In this document: positions 1 to 9,830 of the stretch, in pieces
Layout: every line of letters starts with the position of its first letter
Position numbering within the stretch: the stretch's first letter is position 1
Source of the DNA: Fragilaria crotonensis
Lineage: Eukaryota; Bacillariophyta; Fragilariophyceae; Fragilariales; Fragilariaceae
NCBI GenBank assembly: GCA_022925895.1
Contig: JAKSYS010000557.1
Location: 1-42,152 of the forward strand
DNA length: 42,152 nucleotides
Direction of reading: 5' to 3'
The notes under the pieces: generated by a model
What the model saw: the letters and a program-made list of their open reading frames with translations, nothing else
Told to the model about the DNA's origin: nothing
Databases searched by the model: none
Position numbers and translations under genes: made by a program

Positions 1-11
1 TCACCACATGA

Positions 12-35
12 CATCTAAGGGTGCCAAAACTAAGT
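12..35 (+). repeat. Left terminal inverted repeat of the 12-6708 element
   Basis: The core catctaagggtgccaaaac is followed by t-aagt. It pairs with the reverse complement at 6685-6708 with one mismatch (t/c) in 24 positions. Confidence 0.55.
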
Positions 36-85
36 ACCATAGTTGATACAAGAATTTTTTCTCATATGTATTGGAAAAATTTCAG

Positions 86-160
86 GATTCCCAAATGTAG
101 TTCAGGATTCCTGAAGTTTTGTTCAGGTTTACTTATTTAGTTCAGGATTTGGAAGTTTGC
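86..160 (+). repeat. Left subterminal TTCAGGA repeat cluster
   Basis: Four copies of ttcagg(a/t)tt-like motifs occur within about 75 bases, one followed by the inverted form tcctgaa. The same motif is clustered near the other end (6345-6560), which supports a single element. Confidence 0.5.
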
Positions 161-1558
161 AGTTTCCTCATTTTTATGAAGAAAATTTTCACTCCTGAAC
201 TACTGCAGTATTATTCCTGAGCTTTTTCTTCATAATTTCGACATCAATAAAAATGCTGGTACTGTATGCGCTGTTTACGATGTACTGGAGCATGGTGTAT
301 TGTAGATTGTGTATTGTGTGCAGTGTTGCTTCTGTGCGCCAGTATACGAGTACAGTAATACAGCTTTTACAGTTTCTGGCATACGGTATTCGGTGCAATA
401 TTCGGTGTTCTATTGTATTGTTTACAAGGTGCACACATTTCATGGTCTACTGTAGACGGTCTACGTTCTACCACGAAGTATGGTAGTATGGTTTATCGCG
501 TCTATCGCTCACTGGGTTATATGGTAGTAGTATGAAGGATGGTGGTGTATATTTGTTTGTATTGTGTATGCTTGTTGTGCATGGCACCAGGCGTTGCGGT
601 GTATCGTATGGTGTGCTGCATGGTTTTGTGTATCAGCATTTAGTGGCGTAGTGGCGTACTACAAGCCCTGGTGGTATGGTTCATACATAGTACCGTACGT
701 TGTTGTGCGTTGTGTGTTGTTTGTGGAACGGAGTCTATCGTACTGGAGTACAGTCTACTAGTCCTTCTATCTTTTCTGGTGCGATACGGTCAGTTTTTAT
801 GGTGGTACTCCGAGTACGTACAGTTCTTGTGTAGTGTACTGTCTATAGTGCATTTTCTTATGGTATGGTGGAATACGGTATGATATGGCGCGGTTTATGG
901 TGTCGTGTACGGAGTCATACCAGGTACTGTTTATTAACGGAATGGTACTGGTACGGTGCTTCATGTACATGGTAAGGTGGTGTATTGCGTACTGTAGCTA
1001 CTCGTATGACAAATGATGCCAAGTGTCTGCGCGTTTTACACCGTTCTTGCGCATGCGAGAGCGATCCGAAGAACGGCATTCCGTACAATTGTACCAGGTA
1101 TGAATACACTACAAGTACTTCTGGTTTGTTCGTAGAGAGAACATGATACTACGCTGTAGATCTTACGTAGAAAAGGTATTGTAGGTGGAATATGTCATAA
1201 ACACAGATTTATTCTTTCATCACCAATACCAGTGCACGCTGTACGTTTCTACTGGCTTCGAAAATGCAAACTCATGCAGCCATGGTATTGCGCTTCGTAG
1301 AACCCTACCTGTGAATTTTTGTACGAAGTATCACATCAATTCGTTCGTTGTTTTGTGAACTCCACCACTTGCTGTCACCCCATATTGAATACTCCATTCT
1401 TCGGCACCTTTGCCCCTTCTTCCTCTTCCCACCAAGCACACTTTGCTCTCCTTGTTGGTGAGTTGTTCCTGGTGATTGTTTGAGTGTTGATTGATTTGTT
1501 CAATCAATCAACACTCATGATGAGTTTTTGAGGTGCTCCTGTTGTGTGGGTACTGCCT
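161..1558. other. Non-coding, GTAC/TACGGTA-rich stretch
   Basis: I see no supportable gene. The sequence is dominated by short overlapping words such as gtac, tactg and ggtat. The open frames present (up to about 77 codons) have biased, non-protein-like composition rich in Cys, Tyr, Val and Trp that follows from these words. Confidence 0.5.
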
Positions 1559-1857
1559 CCTACGTACAGTACTCATTTTGGTATCACCGATCACCGACTG
1601 CAGTACTGTAGTACTGTAGTACTTGGAGTATCTTTGAGGCTACGGTGAACCAGCAGTACTACTACTCCAGTACTCCAGTACTCCAGTGCACTCCTCCACT
1701 GTGATACTGCTGCATTGTACAGTACTGTGTTACCTACAGTACTCATGACAACGGACTGCAGTATTCGGAGTAGCCTGAGGCTACGGTAGACCAGTAGTAC
1801 TTCTACTGATCTCCCCTCTACTCCACTATGACACTGCTGCATTGTACAGTACTGTGG
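1559..1857 (+). repeat. Diverged tandem duplication (two units)
   Basis: Unit one (about 1559-1732) and unit two (about 1733-1857) share an ordered series of words: cctac...cagtactcat, gactgcagta, gaggctacggt, accag(c/t)agtac, and tgctgcattgtacagtactg. The units differ in length because of extra tactccag copies in unit one. Confidence 0.7.
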
Positions 1858-3028
1858 TGATGGCATTGTACACCAGTACTAGTACAGCTGCTGATGTTCC
1901 CGTCCAGTTGAAGACAAAGATACGTCATTGTTCTTGTCCAGTCATGGCACCTTCATCCCAATGTACTTCTACAGTACGCTGGCAGCAGTGTGCTGCTGCA
2001 TCATTGTATTGCTTACAGGCAGGCTGGTACTATTGTTCTTTCTTTTGCATTCAATCTCACATTGTCCCGCCTTTGTTCTGCTTTTTCTTTTAGGAGGCTG
2101 CTTGTGACAATGAATGTTGAGTGCCTCATTTTGTTGTGCTTTGATGGAAAATGTGCTTCTTCTGTTTGTGTGCTTCGATTGAGCATGTAAGGCAATCAGA
2201 CTTTCAGAATCTTTATTCGGTCACCTGCGAGAGATTCTCATTGATATGAGTGAATCAAACCAGGTTGATCTACCGGTATAGGTTCTGTTTGTCAGTTGTC
2301 TGTTTGCATGCTCAAGCGTTGTATACACACAAGCCAGTTGCAAGATCATTCTTATTTAAACCAGCAAAATGTTGCACAATCCATCACTGTCCCAAGTCTC
2401 TCGCAAACCAGCAGTTGCTATGAATGAGGTGTAAATTCATCCCCTGCCCTGTCCAGGAAAAACAGCCAACAAACAATTCATACACGTTTATTCCAGTACG
2501 GAGCAAAGCATCAAGGAAAGGTGGAGGGGAACCGGATGATTGCAAAGCTCCTCAAGCTACTGTACTGATGCCACTTCCTCTCCCAATCCATGCCAGCAAA
2601 AAACCAAATCTATTTTACGTGCCTATGACAAAGGGGCATTTGACTCACACAGATGGGCTCCACATTGGGAGGTGTAGTAGCCATCGCAAAGTACTGTTGG
2701 ATGGAACTTGTGGCCAAAGCCAAATTCACTGTTGTTGTTGAAATAATCTCAAATGGATCGCATACTACTCAGTGTGTGCTGCTTAATCCTCCGGTAGCTT
2801 TCACGAAAATGGAAGCATTGGCTGAGAACCATTCTTTGTGACAGCTTATGTGTGCTGATCATGATTGCCAATATCTTGATGGAGTAACTTCTGCACAGCA
2901 TGAATTTTGTACATGTTGATGAGTTGTCTTCGCACTTCACGCTTGGAAGCATCTGCATGAGTCCGCGCATTGTGCCCATGGACTTCTTGGTTTTGCTCTT
3001 TTCAGAGTGTACTAGTATACAATCTCTG
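1858..3028. other. No supportable gene
   Basis: A 105-codon plus-strand frame at 2424-2741 has no recognisable motif. On the minus strand, 2600-3000 has protein-like patches broken by many stops. This may be the eroded continuation of the minus-strand remnant that ends at 3029. I make no gene call. Confidence 0.4.
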
Positions 3029-3913
3029 TCAGAAGAAGTGAATGATGCTCGCTTGCCACCTTAAGCTTTGTCGAGTAAGGTCATCATGGGCACTGTGTGA
3101 TAAAAGTGTTGTCGCTGATGCCGACTCCACTCCTCCTATCACATCAGATGGAGAGCCATGATCTACATCCACTCTTTGTACAAAGGGAAGCAGTTTCTTC
3201 CCATTACAAACTGAGTTGATTAGGGCATCAACGTTTTTGGCACGTGAGAGTCCACCCACTGGGTTGTAAGAATAATTATCAGCAGATGCGGAGCGTGCCC
3301 ACTCCAGAACTTCACCAAAAGTGTAGTTGGGTGCATTGGCATGGTCCAGGATCTTGAGGAGAGAAACAGTGCGTTTCTGATCGGTAGTATACATGAAGTT
3401 GGAACAAAATGATGGGGCTTCCACATCTTCATCAAGTGCAGAATTGCTGGTACAGGTAAGAATGTTTGGGTCATCACATAACACGGACAAATCATCACTT
3501 TTGTTGCAATCCTCAATATCCTCAAAAGAAGTGCTTTCAACTTCCACACCATTGCCAGCCGGAGACTGCAGAAGGTTGTACTGCAGAAGGTTGTCTGTGC
3601 CAACAAAATCCATTCAGGGATCATTCACCAAATGTCACCTTAAAAGGGCAGCAGGCCTTTTGTTACTTGTGCATGTGACATTCCCATCCTCATGAAGACG
3701 GCGACGGTGTGAAACAGAAGCACCATGTGTTGCTGCAAGGTGTGATTTCTTCACAATGAAATTATAGCACCCGATGTTTCTATCAATATGCTGTGTATAT
3801 GCTGCTTGATTGGAAAATGGTTTCTTGTTGAACTTCAGGCAGAAGGGTTTTTGACAGAAGAGCAGGGGTGCCTTTGAGGACAACATTTTGAAGAGGACAA
3901 GTGAATTGAACAT
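3029..3913 (-). pseudogene. Zinc-finger N-terminal part of a transposon-type protein, broken
   Basis: Two minus-strand frames lie end to end. The first (3913-3635) has a C2H2-like or CxxxxC...HxxxxxC finger: FCQKPFCLKF followed by YTQHIDRNIGC. The second (3613-3029, ATG-initiated, 194 aa) has an acidic N-terminus, then a helical segment starting DQKRTVSLLKILDHANAP and continuing into GEVLEWARSAS. I associate this order (finger, acidic linker, 'LLKILDxANAP' helix) with the N-termini of transposon-encoded proteins in diatoms and, more loosely, with Plavaka/KDZ-type elements in fungi. That is recollection, not a search. The frames are not continuous, so an intron or frameshift separates them. 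Nothing protein-like continues cleanly downstream of 3029, so the gene is truncated. It lies inside the 12-6708 element. Confidence 0.4.
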
Positions 3914-3945
3914 GAGATGTCAAAAGATGACAGGGCACAGATTCA

Positions 3946-4371
3946 CTGCACACCAGTGCATGACATCGGGGCCCGTTAGCCGAAGCCGGCCCGAAACCGC
4001 GGGCTGGCCGTGATTTGGGCGGCTGCGGTCCGTGTACTATTTCTGTCCCGGCCGGCTCCGGTCGATTCCTATCACTTTTCGGCCAATCGCGGGTAAAGGG
4101 CGGATCACCTGTCATTTTTCACGGGTACGGTGGTTGCTGACAACGTACTGTCAGTACAGTACTGTGTACTATGTTTGTACTATGTACTGTACTTCCTTAC
4201 GACTGCGGCCGGGTCCGGGTACGGGCAGGGACTGTCGGACTGCAGACGGGTACGGCCAGGCTCACATATTGGCATACGGCCGGCTGCGGCCAAAAGCCTC
4301 TGCAAAAAATCGGCCGGCTGCGGCTTCGGGTACCGTTTTTATCTCAGATGTCATGCACTGCTGCACACCAG
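3946..4371. mobile_element. GC-rich MITE-like element with inverted ends and 11-bp direct repeats
   Basis: The 11-bp word ctgcacaccag occurs at 3946-3956 and 4361-4371, flanking about 404 bp. The ends are inverted: cagtgcatgacatc at 3954-3967 and its reverse complement at 4347-4360. The interior is much richer in G+C than its surroundings and repeats ccggc(c/t)gcggc-type words. No coding capacity is convincing. An 8-11 bp duplication with short inverted ends fits a small Mutator-like MITE best, but the family is not certain. Confidence 0.5.
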
Positions 4372-4818
4372 CACAGAATTTTGGGAAAGCATGCATTCAA
4401 ATTGTACATGTACTTTTGGTACATTTTTGGTGTATGTAAAAAATGAAGGAGGGTGTGGTATGAATTCAAAATTCAAAACCTCTGCATGAATGTGTAGAAC
4501 CTACCTACGAACTTGGTACTTGGTACAAAATTCAAATGGTCGCAAAATACTATCCCACAAAAAGGATTTCCAGTGTTCAAAATTTGGTGCACCATCAAAA
4601 GTTTTTCCAACAACAAGCAAGCACAAATACGACCATGGCATCAATGCCACAGGAAACAGCAGCAGGCATCACTGCCTTAAAGCCCAGCTCTAGGAAACAA
4701 AGGAGAGAGTTCATGAAAGGCGTGCAATGAGTGACCACAGATCCCAATGATCTGATTCAAAGTGACAACAAGGAGGAGGAGGAGTTGGTGCCATCGAAAA
4801 TGGATGCAAAACAAGGAT

Positions 4819-4902
4819 GGAAGCATGCATACGGAAATCCACCATCCCTACCTTCAACTATTGGAAGCATGCATACATCCACCATCCCTACCTTCAACTA
4901 TT
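4819..4902 (+). repeat. Short tandem duplication (44 + 40 bp)
   Basis: ggaagcatgcatac followed by ccaccatccctacc and ttcaactatt appears twice in direct succession (4819-4862 and 4863-4902). The second copy lacks four bases. The difference of four disrupts any shared reading frame. Confidence 0.9.
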
Positions 4903-5609
4903 AAAGTCGGGAATCAAGTGACAGCCAACTAACATCATCGGTTCCAGGGCTAAGCAGCTTAATGGACATGAGCATGACGGAAATCTCAGAAGAGAATCAA
5001 ATCAGTATGATCAAGACTTGCATGAAAAAACACGTGTTCTCTATTTGGAAGTTCTATCAAAAGACTATCATTCTCATTTCAGTGAAGATGAGAAAACACT
5101 TTGTGGCTTTATCATGAAGTACACAAACATTCGAGGAACCAAAACTGGTGGCTTGGGATGCGGAGAATAGTTGTAAAAACACACACTGATCTTGGAACAA
5201 TGCAATAAAAACATGCAAATGAAATTCAAAGGTGAGGATTTGAAGTGGATGTACTTTGCCAAGTCCGAGCATACTCACACCCACTTTCAACATCAAACAC
5301 CTTGCATTCAGAGGATTCACTTCCCATTTAGGATACATGGACACAGCCTGTACAGTGGATGCAAGGATGAAACCAGTTACCTCCTCAAGATGAGGATAAC
5401 ATCTGCTACAATGCCCAAATCATAGACACTTACTCGGCAGCAGCAAGTGGAATAACATTATCAACAACATGGAGAACCACTGTGCAACAACTGACAGGAA
5501 AGTATGGAGCAAGAAAATCCTGTCCATAAGTGATGAAGCATTCATTTTGCTGTGCCTGATCAACTATGGGAAGAGGTGGTTTGCCGAATTAGTAAAGACA
5601 GAGAAAATG

Positions 5610-5690
5610 GTAAGTTTATCCGAGTGGTTTGTCACAGAACAAACAACAAGGAACTAACTGACTTGCTTTGTTATCACTTGTTGGAAACAG
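5610..5690 (+). other. Putative spliceosomal intron
   Basis: An 81-nt interval begins GTAAGT and ends ACAG. Removing it keeps the reading frame continuous from TEKM into QIGTWTDEDN. It contains stop codons in that frame. Confidence 0.55.
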
Positions 5691-5732
5691 CAAATCGGTA
5701 CATGGACAGATGAGGACAACAAAAACCTACCC

Positions 5733-5807
5733 GTAAGTTACACTATGATAAGTGAAATGAAAAAACCACATCCTAAATTCTGACCAATCTTTTCTCATGT
5801 TCCGCAG
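5733..5807 (+). other. Putative spliceosomal intron
   Basis: A 75-nt interval begins GTAAGT and ends CCGCAG. Removal joins NKNLP to PPLYTFSRN in frame. It has an AT-rich interior with a pyrimidine tract before the acceptor. Confidence 0.55.
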
Positions 5808-6344
5808 CCACCACTTTACACATTCTCCAGGAACAAGGGTGCTCATGATAATGGGGAGGCTGTGGTTGGTCACAGGCTGGAATGAGGAAATACGATGAAT
5901 TATACATGGCCATCAAGAATGATAGAAAGAAATCAGCCCAAACATTCAACCAGGAACTACTAAAAATGTTTCTGTCGAGAAGGAAAAGGAGTCTGGCCAG
6001 GGGTCAGGAAACAATTTGATGACAAGGGTAAGAAATGCCCACACAAGCGCATGGATGTATTTGACGACAACTCTGATGAGGAGGATGATAACTACTCAGG
6101 CATCTTGCTTCTGAACTTGTCTACAGTGAAGTGAAAGTGGAGGCAGTTTAGAATTGATCAGACACTTAGTATGAATAGTAGAATGCTTCATCAAAGCCAC
6201 ACGAATAGGCACATTAACACTAATATCCAACAAAAGTTAAAATGTGACATGTATGTCAATTATATGAACAATGTCAGCTCAGAACTACTGTGGTGATTAC
6301 TTCATACACACTACACAGCAAACTTCTTCTTTTCGGATGTCAGA

Positions 6345-6560
6345 TTCAGGAATTGAAATTCATGATCACAAATGAAGAAGTGGTATAGTTCAGATATTTC
6401 GAGTCCCAAAGCTCAGGAATTCCACTTGGAAGCTAGTTAAAATGAGTCATTGAATTTCAGGATTTGAAATTTTGGAGCTCAGGAATACAAAGTACGAGAT
6501 CCTATGCAAGAGATGAAAAATTCAGGAAAAATAAATTTCCGAGTTCAGGAAATACGAGGA
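6345..6560 (+). repeat. Right subterminal TTCAGGA repeat cluster
   Basis: At least six copies of (a/g)(t/c)tcagga(a/t)-like motifs occur here, irregularly spaced by 20-50 bases. The rest of 6135-6640 is AT-rich with no supportable gene. Confidence 0.5.
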
Positions 6561-6684
6561 AACCCACTTCATACACATGATGTACAAGCTCTTTAGTCCT
6601 AAGTTTTTACCTGTATTTTAGGTAAACATTATGAGCAAAAAAATATCATATCAAAGATGATTGGTTTTTCATATCCAAGAGCCG

Positions 6685-6708
6685 ACTTGGTTTTGGCACC
6701 CTTAGATG
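6685..6708 (-). repeat. Right terminal inverted repeat of the 12-6708 element
   Basis: On the minus strand it reads catctaagggtgccaaaac followed by c-aagt, matching 12-35. Confidence 0.55.
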
Positions 6709-6913
6709 GAAACGACCATGTGTGATCATGTCTCGGTTTTTGTCAAATCTGGTCTGTATGTGTATCGCTAGGTTGTTATAGATTTGAGTAACATTTAGCC
6801 CTGAAATGCGATTGGTTTCAGGATAGTGTTTTGGGCGAGTACATGATTTTCTTTTGTATGTGTGTTTGTCATCAGATTTCATTCCTTTGTCATGGCAAGC
6901 GTCGTCAGCCACC

Positions 6914-7277
6914 ATGAACGATAAGGATGATGATTTGATTCTTTTCCTGGCAATTCGTCAATGCTATCAGTTGAAGCTACTTGATGAGGATGCTGTCCGT
7001 CCTCATTCCAGGTACAGGAAGGATTTTATGAGACGTCTGGACGCGTACAAACGTCGAATCAGACGACGTTATATACCTCGTCCGTCCCTTCACCTTCCAT
7101 CCATGTCGGCTTGGCGCTTGGCGTGTTCTGTATTTAGCCAGACAAGATCAGGCCCTGAGAAGAGCGGGAAGCGTCCCTCCGACGGTCGGTCAAAATGGCT
7201 CGTATAGTTGTCGTGTAGACTTCGTCGTGCACAATTTTGGGTGCGTGGTACATGTTCGACGTGGACGCCCATCGTAG
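6914..7277 (+). pseudogene. N-terminal fragment of a Harbinger/HARBI1-like transposase
   Basis: The ATG at 6914 opens a frame beginning MNDKDDDLILFLAIRQ. A basic segment follows (RRLDAYKRRIRRRYIPRP) and then a LPSMSAWRL motif. About 15 codons on, a one-base frameshift near 7130 is needed to reach YLARQDQALRRAG, and that frame closes at 7277. A basic R-R-x-P-R stretch followed by S-x-W-R-x-L-Y and D-Q-A-L is the N-terminal pattern I associate with Harbinger-type DDE_Tnp_4 transposases of diatoms. The catalytic DDE core is absent: the frame ends at the palindrome at 7277. Identification is from pattern memory only, so an unrelated basic protein remains possible. Confidence 0.4.
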
Positions 7278-7322
7278 CCCAAAAGTGTTGGGGGGGGGTA
7301 CCCCCCCCCAACACTTTTGGGC
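7277..7322. repeat. Perfect 46-bp palindrome with a G9-TA-C9 centre
   Basis: The left arm gcccaaaagtgtt is followed by nine G and t. The right arm is the exact mirror: a, nine C, and aacacttttgggc. There is no spacer, so the DNA could form a 23-bp cruciform or hairpin. It lies exactly where the Harbinger-like frame stops. Confidence 0.97.
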
Positions 7323-7521
7323 ATTTGGTACAGGTTTTTTCGTCAACATAACCTGATATAGAGGCCATGGTTACATGTGAAAAACCAAAATATGGCGCTA
7401 CCACATCTTAAAAAAATCTCATCGTCATTTTGAGTCATTTCCATTTCCCCGTGGTCATTTCACGTGCGTTGAGTGCCAATTCTTGGCGCGCCGTCAGTTG
7501 AGAAATGTGTATTTGTGTTTT
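7323..7521. other. Intergenic, no supportable feature
   Basis: About 200 bases lie between the palindrome and the CAGGGT-ended element. No open frame or repeat could be recognised. Confidence 0.4.
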
Positions 7522-8043
7522 CAGGGTTGCTCCAATATAGGCGCTTTTTTGGACCTTCAAAAAGGCGGTGTAAGGCGGTGGGGGTTAGGGGTTAGGGTTT
7601 TGGGGATTTAGAGTTAAGGTTCATGACTGTACAGAGCAGCTGCAACGCTCATCCCCACTTCAGTCCATCATGAAAACAACACTGCCAACAGACTTCACAG
7701 CTCACCATGAACAATCATGGAAGTAACTTCAATTGTTTCAGCTTTTTCACTGCAACAGTTGAGTTCCAAGTCCAAGTAAAGCATCTTGCTACTGGCTACG
7801 GATATACTGGAGTACCGTACAACAAGGTACTGTATCCATGTCTACTGTATGTTGTTTATTATCTACTGGAGTACTGTCGTACTATGTTACGAGAATGCTC
7901 CGTACAAACGTGCACGTACAATTCTACACGATGGTATCTTTGTAGCGTAGAATCTACAGGACCTTATTTAAGGCGCTATTTCAAGGCTTCAAAAAGGCGA
8001 TTGGCCCCAAAATTAAGGCGCCCGCCTTAAATGGTACACCCTG
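7522..8043. mobile_element. hAT-like MITE with CAGGGT...ACCCTG ends
   Basis: The left end reads cagggttgctccaatatagg. The reverse complement of the right end reads cagggtgtaccatttaaggc. With one gap about 16 of 22 positions agree. Both ends carry repeated aaggcg words just inside (7560-7580 and 7970-8035), like subterminal motifs. There is no convincing transposase frame, so it would be non-autonomous. hAT elements commonly start CAGGG, but the expected 8-bp duplication is not visible: tgtgtttt lies on the left and aatatcac on the right. The right end abuts the MULE repeat at 8044. Confidence 0.4.
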
Positions 8044-8428
8044 AATATCACGCATTTTGAAAAGATGCATTTACAATATCGCGCATTGTTTTGCCCTCTT
8101 TTACTACTATATCACGCTTTTGTCGCCTGCCATGCTCGACCTCCACGGACATCATGGTACACCGTCTCGTAACAGTCATCAAAGATGGTCAACACCCATC
8201 GCTCCACCATGTCATACATACACAACGAACATCATCATCACTCACTTCACATGTGTCGTTTGTTTATTTGTCATCATACTTTGAGTGCGGTCATAATTCT
8301 TCTTCTTGCTCTTTTGTTTCAAAAGAGCAACTCCGTCTTCATCTATATGCTCAATCACATGCCACCAAAGCTGTGATCAACAGTAGCCCCATACAGGATC
8401 TGCGTCACAGTACAGTACCACAAACAAC
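8044..8428 (+). repeat. Left MULE terminal inverted repeat
   Basis: A 385-bp repeat with a matching inverted copy on the right. It contains a small hairpin, gctcttttg-ttt-caaaagagc, at 8308-8328. The right-hand equivalent of this hairpin is where LINE-1 inserted. A 75-codon frame inside the repeat is shared by both copies but looks incidental. Confidence 0.9.
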
Positions 8429-8510
8429 CCATTGACGTAAATATCCAATCATCTGTGAACAATGATCTCATCATGGCAAATGTTGGCAACACTTCTCCTC
8501 GTTTCTTCTA

Positions 8511-8743
8511 CTACTTATTGTCATTGTTACCAACTTCATTAGGACAAGTTCTTTGGTTGTGCCCTCTCTTTCCACAAACAGAACATTTGACAGGAGAATC
8601 CTCAGCTACAATGAACTTACTGCGTTTGCAAATTCGTTTTGTTTTTGGTCGTCCAGATTGCCATTTTGGCATGTCAGGTTCCTTAGTTTCACCATCATAT
8701 ACAGTCGTTTCCAAGCACACCAGGAAAACGTTCTTCTTGAAAG
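8511..8743 (-). pseudogene. C-terminal zinc-knuckle tail of a MULE-type transposase
   Basis: The minus-strand frame ends at a stop at 8511-8513. It holds a basic stretch (KWQSGRPKTKRICKRSK) followed by CSVCGKRGHNQRTC, a perfect CX2CX4HX4C zinc knuckle. This motif after a basic linker is the usual C-terminal end of MULE/FAR1-related transposases. No ATG exists in this frame, and the protein-like character is lost near 8743, where a plus-strand gene copy begins. Only about 75 codons therefore survive: the DDE catalytic core and SWIM zinc finger are gone. Its position next to one TIR is normal for an internally deleted MULE. Confidence 0.6.
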
Positions 8744-8756
8744 TGTTACAATTGAT

Positions 8757-9554
8757 ATGAGCGTTGACCTAGGAAACGCGTCGCATTTCGACGTAAACGA
8801 CACGTCGCAGGGCTTTAGTGTGTGGACAGAGGAAATGCCTGGTTATGCATCAAACTCGTACTTGATCTTTCTCAATTTGCACGGAAGGAGGCCATGCGGA
8901 AGGGAGTACAATGGCATTGCCGTCAAGTTTTATCATGGGACAGCCATAAGCTGGGACGGACGTGCTGTGAGACATTGCACATCGGTGTCTCGACCGGATG
9001 GGCCAGCAGGTACAGCACCAGTACGCTCGGGTTGTTGGAATGGCAACAATCACTTATATGGCAACTTCACTTCAGCCAAGAAGGAAAAAATTGTGACGGC
9101 AGGTTGATGTCGTGCTTCTGGAAATAGTGCGGCAGCAGATGTCGTCACGAATGTGGCACATTCAAATACAAGGCGCCCGAAGAGACTACTCCACGAGGTG
9201 AATGAGAAGGACGACAAAATAAACAAGAAGATCACCACTGGATCCCATGACCGTAATGACAGTGATGATGAGGCAGAAACATACATTCGTCGTCGTATTC
9301 GGCATGGTTGTCGTTACAACGATGACAACGATGTTGTGATGGGTACTGCGAGAGGGATGCAGGAGGAGGAAGGGACGGCACGTCAATTCCAGTCTGACCT
9401 GGAAATGACGTGTGACGAAGACTCTCCTAGAGTGCAGGCACGGAGGAGGCAGGGAATGCGTAATGGTTTGTTTGGTCTGGATTTGTACAGACCTGACGAC
9501 GATAAAGAATGCTGTTCAAAAGATACTGATGACGAGGATGAAGAAGACGATTGA
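8757..9554 (+). pseudogene. MULE-borne copy of a putative 2OG-Fe(II)-oxygenase-like gene
   Basis: From the ATG at 8757 the frame encodes a 116-aa stretch starting MSVDLGNASHFDVNDTSQGF. It aligns with the C-terminal domain of the gene at 32060-34222, which starts MSVNLGNSSHFDVHDASQGY there. Both keep an HxD (HFD), GxAxxWDGR, and RHCTS, spaced like the double-stranded beta-helix iron ligands HxD...H. After a TGA at 9105-9107 the same frame continues open to 9554, with an Asn/Asp/Arg-rich tail ending DTDDEDEEDD. The N-terminal two thirds of the relative are missing. The copy is clearly diverged from the relative, so either the donor was a different paralogue or the copy is old. The oxygenase assignment rests on motif pattern only. 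Confidence 0.5.
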
Positions 9555-9709
9555 TGTTGATGTTAATGATAACTAACTTGCAGAGCAAGAACTGCTAAGT
9601 ATAACGGTAGCAACGTGAGTAAAAAGGAAAAGTAGTGGACACACTTGTAAGGCAATGGCATGTTGCCTTTCATGGACTTTGCTACCTCAGTAGGTTGGTC
9701 GTCGTACGA

Positions 9710-9830
9710 GTTGTTTGTGTTACTGTACTGTGACGCAGATCCTGTATGGGGCTACTGTTGATCACAGCTTTGGTGGCATGTGATTGAGCATATAGATGAA
9801 GACGGAGTTGCTCTTTTGAAGCAAAAGAGC
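9710..9830 (-). repeat. Inner part of the right MULE TIR
   Basis: The reverse complement of 8308-8428. It ends at the LINE-1 insertion point and includes one copy of the target-site duplication (9816-9830). Confidence 0.9.
9816..9830 (+). repeat. Target-site duplication of LINE-1, left copy
   Basis: ttgaagcaaaagagc matches ttgaaacaaaagagc at 14994-15008 with one mismatch in 15. It lies within the MULE TIR hairpin. Confidence 0.8.

Larger units (their letters stand above)
4635..6134 (+). pseudogene. Decayed intron-containing member of an acidic, TE-linked gene family
   Basis: Starting from the ATG at 4635, protein-like segments run in several plus-strand frames with intervening stops. The clearest stretch contains SDEAFILLCLINYGKRWFAE (about 5530-5590). 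It is joined in frame across two short canonical introns, 5610-5690 and 5733-5807, both starting GTAAG and ending CAG. The splices restore a continuous reading through TWTDEDN and GAHDNGEAVVGHR. After a frameshift near 5880 a segment starting GMRKYDELYMAIKNDRKK follows. The same order (SDEAF motif, then W/GxRxxNELxxxxxxDR) occurs in the gene at 28986-30939, so the two are paralogues. The tail is acidic (DDNSDEEDDN). Upstream segments (about 4910-5160) are broken by stops and frameshifts. Function unknown; decay seems real because several independent stops occur. Confidence 0.5.
12..6708. mobile_element. Candidate large DNA transposon closed by a 24-bp inverted repeat
   Basis: The sequence at 12-30 recurs as a perfect 19-bp inverted copy at 6690-6708. 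Allowing one mismatch the match reaches 24 bp (12-35 and 6685-6708). Just inside both ends lie clusters of TTCAGGA-type motifs, as expected for subterminal transposase-binding repeats. The interior holds two decayed transposon-type genes (3029-3913 minus, 4635-6134 plus), a MITE and long non-coding stretches. No target-site duplication could be confirmed, since only 11 bases lie outside the left end. The superfamily is unknown; the inverted repeat is seen directly, its reading as one element is inferred. Confidence 0.45.

Noticed and set aside
253-883. Open frames of 65-77 codons on the plus strand.
   Set aside because: Overlapping frames with biased Cys/Tyr/Val/Trp content caused by gtac/tactg words; no motif.
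2424-2741. 105-codon plus-strand frame.
   Set aside because: No recognisable motif, and signs of eroded minus-strand coding in the same place.
7581-7601. ggggttaggggttagggtt looks like telomere repeat.
   Set aside because: Only about two imperfect units inside a MITE; not enough for an interstitial telomere.
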